Source: JBEVMS01 sp040508515 (lineage in GTDB: Bacteria; Pseudomonadota; Gammaproteobacteria; Xanthomonadales; Rhodanobacteraceae). From it: a stretch of DNA of 6,594 nucleotides. This document shows, piece after piece, positions 5,734 to 6,594 of the stretch. The notes beneath the pieces were generated by a model. It ran no database searches. It was not told the DNA's origin and was given only the letters and a program-made list of their open reading frames with translations. Location of the stretch: assembly GCA_040508515.1 (NCBI GenBank), contig JBEVMS010000128.1, forward strand, positions 1 to 6,594, given 5' to 3'. The position numbers were made by a program, and so were the translations under genes. Positions within the stretch are counted from its first letter, which is position 1. Every line of letters starts with the position of its first letter.

Positions 5734-6594
5734 TCAGCCCAGCGCCTCCAGCGCCCGCGCCAGCCGCTTGACCGAGACGGGCTCGGCGGTTTTCAGCTCC
5801 TGCGCGAACAGCGAGACGCGCCATTCCTCGATCAGCCAGCGCAGCTCGGCCAGTTCGTCGCTTGGCCGGCCAGCGGCGCGATGGCGCAGGTATTCGCGCC
5901 AATACGGCAACGCTTGCAGCATGCGTTGCTGATCCTTGGCCGGGTCTTGCCGCAAGCGCTCGGCGCGCAGGCGCATCGCCTTGAGATAACGCGGCAGGTG
6001 CGCCAGTCGCGCGGTCGACAACTCACGCAGCATGCCGGGCGCCAGCAAGCCGTCCAATTGCTCGCGCAGATCGTCGTAACTGGCGCGCGCGAAACCCAGC
6101 AAGGGCGGTTGCAGCCAGGGACGTAGCTCGGCTTGGGCTTCGATGATCGGCTCGGCGAGTTTCAGCCGCTCCACCGCAGCGGCGAACAGTTCGCGGTTGA
6201 ACTGCGTGCGCAGCGCCTCGAATTCAGCGGCGGTGCGTACATCCAGCGAGTGACGTTGCAGCAGATCGTCGAAGCCGCCTTCCAACAGGTCGTCGCGCAA
6301 GCTGTCCACGCCACCCAGCGGGGTGTATTTCAGCGCCAGCGGATTGCTTACCGGCAGCCGCCGGCGTGCCTGTTTCATCTCGCTGGACAAGGCGTGTCGC
6401 AGCAGCCGGGTTACCCCAAGAGCGTGCGCCGCACTGGCTTCGTCGGCGCGCTCGAACACGCGCAGCGCCACCGCTTCGCCCAGATCGACCAGCGCCGGAA
6501 ACGCCAGCAGGCCGCCCTCGGAGCGAACCTGACGCGGAATCGCCTCGAAGTCCCAGTGAGTCACTTCCTCGCGGGTCAGTTCCAGGTCGGTCTT
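5734..6594 (-). CDS. hrpA: ATP-dependent RNA helicase HrpA, C-terminal part (partial)
   Basis: 286 codons plus the stop are present; the reading frame stays open to the right edge, so the start and the DEAH-box helicase core lie outside. HrpA is a large DEAH-box RNA helicase of about 1300 residues in E. coli, implicated in mRNA processing and in resolving stalled ribosomes. The visible part is the long C-terminal extension (DUF3418-type). Landmarks that match E. coli HrpA from memory are LLAFPALVDLGEAVALRVF near the start of the fragment (E. coli: GFPALLDEGDSVALRVF), then AAHALGVTRLL, then PLGGVDSLRDDLL, and finally ELRWLIEEWRVSLFAQELK with PVSVKRL close to the end (E. coli: EIRWMIEELRVNYFAQQLG and PISDKRI). 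The first ATG/GTG-like codon in the visible frame (GTG at 6564) is internal, since ten in-frame codons precede it at the edge and conserved sequence continues through. It is convergent with the secreted-protein gene. Confidence 0.93.
   Translation of the reverse strand, partial: KTDLELTREEVTHWDFEAIPRQVRSEGGLLAFPALVDLGEAVALRVFERADEASAAHALGVTRLLRHALSSEMKQARRRLPVSNPLALKYTPLGGVDSLRDDLLEGGFDDLLQRHSLDVRTAAEFEALRTQFNRELFAAAVERLKLAEPIIEAQAELRPWLQPPLLGFARASYDDLREQLDGLLAPGMLRELSTARLAHLPRYLKAMRLRAERLRQDPAKDQQRMLQALPYWREYLRHRAAGRPSDELAELRWLIEEWRVSLFAQELKTAEPVSVKRLARALEALG

Noticed and set aside
1..6594. CRISPR array, tRNA, rRNA, insertion sequence, or toxin-antitoxin/defence cassette.
   Set aside because: I read both strands and saw no regularly spaced identical repeats, tRNA-like cloverleaf, transposase motif with terminal inverted repeats, or small paired toxin-antitoxin genes. 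The gaps are too short to hold them.

Overview
The window is high-GC DNA with dense coding and short intergenic gaps. It looks like a chromosomal segment of a gammaproteobacterium, most likely in the Xanthomonadales/Lysobacterales (Xanthomonadaceae or Rhodanobacteraceae type). The grounds are a RelA-type (not bifunctional) stringent-response enzyme, a long HrpA helicase C-terminus, and a small secreted protein with a C-terminal pattern I associate with that order. The taxon is an inference from memory of protein families, not a computed result. I see no mobile element, tRNA, rRNA, CRISPR array, prophage or toxin/defence module.

Layout, left to right. At 1-185 (minus) lies the N-terminus of a single-pass membrane protein that runs off the left edge, probably the bifunctional peptidoglycan synthase PBP1B. 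At 264-1106 (minus) is an atypical short-chain dehydrogenase/epimerase-like protein. At 1114-2796 (minus, possibly starting at 2835) is a membrane-anchored protein with four tandem double-TPR modules. At 2904-5027 (minus) is relA, the (p)ppGpp synthetase. At 5120-5590 (plus) is a small exported protein of unknown function, transcribed divergently from relA. The interval 5591-5733 is non-coding between convergent genes and holds short repeats. At 5734-6594 (minus) is the C-terminal part of the ATP-dependent RNA helicase HrpA, which runs off the right edge.

The minus-strand block relA - TPR protein - epimerase-like protein is probably one transcription unit: the TPR and epimerase genes are 7 bases apart, and relA is followed by the TPR gene after about 70-107 bases. 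The PBP1B-like gene follows after 78 bases with its own good ribosome binding site. The set links stringent-response signalling to envelope-located proteins (a periplasmic TPR scaffold and a cell-wall synthase), but that functional link is only suggested by position.

Most of this is ordinary core genome. The best items for a second look are the four-module TPR protein, the 22-base near-perfect palindrome just upstream of it, the stem-loop covering the ribosome binding site of the PBP1B-like gene, the possibly leaderless start of the secreted protein, and the repeat-bearing convergent intergenic region. No previously undescribed system could be supported.
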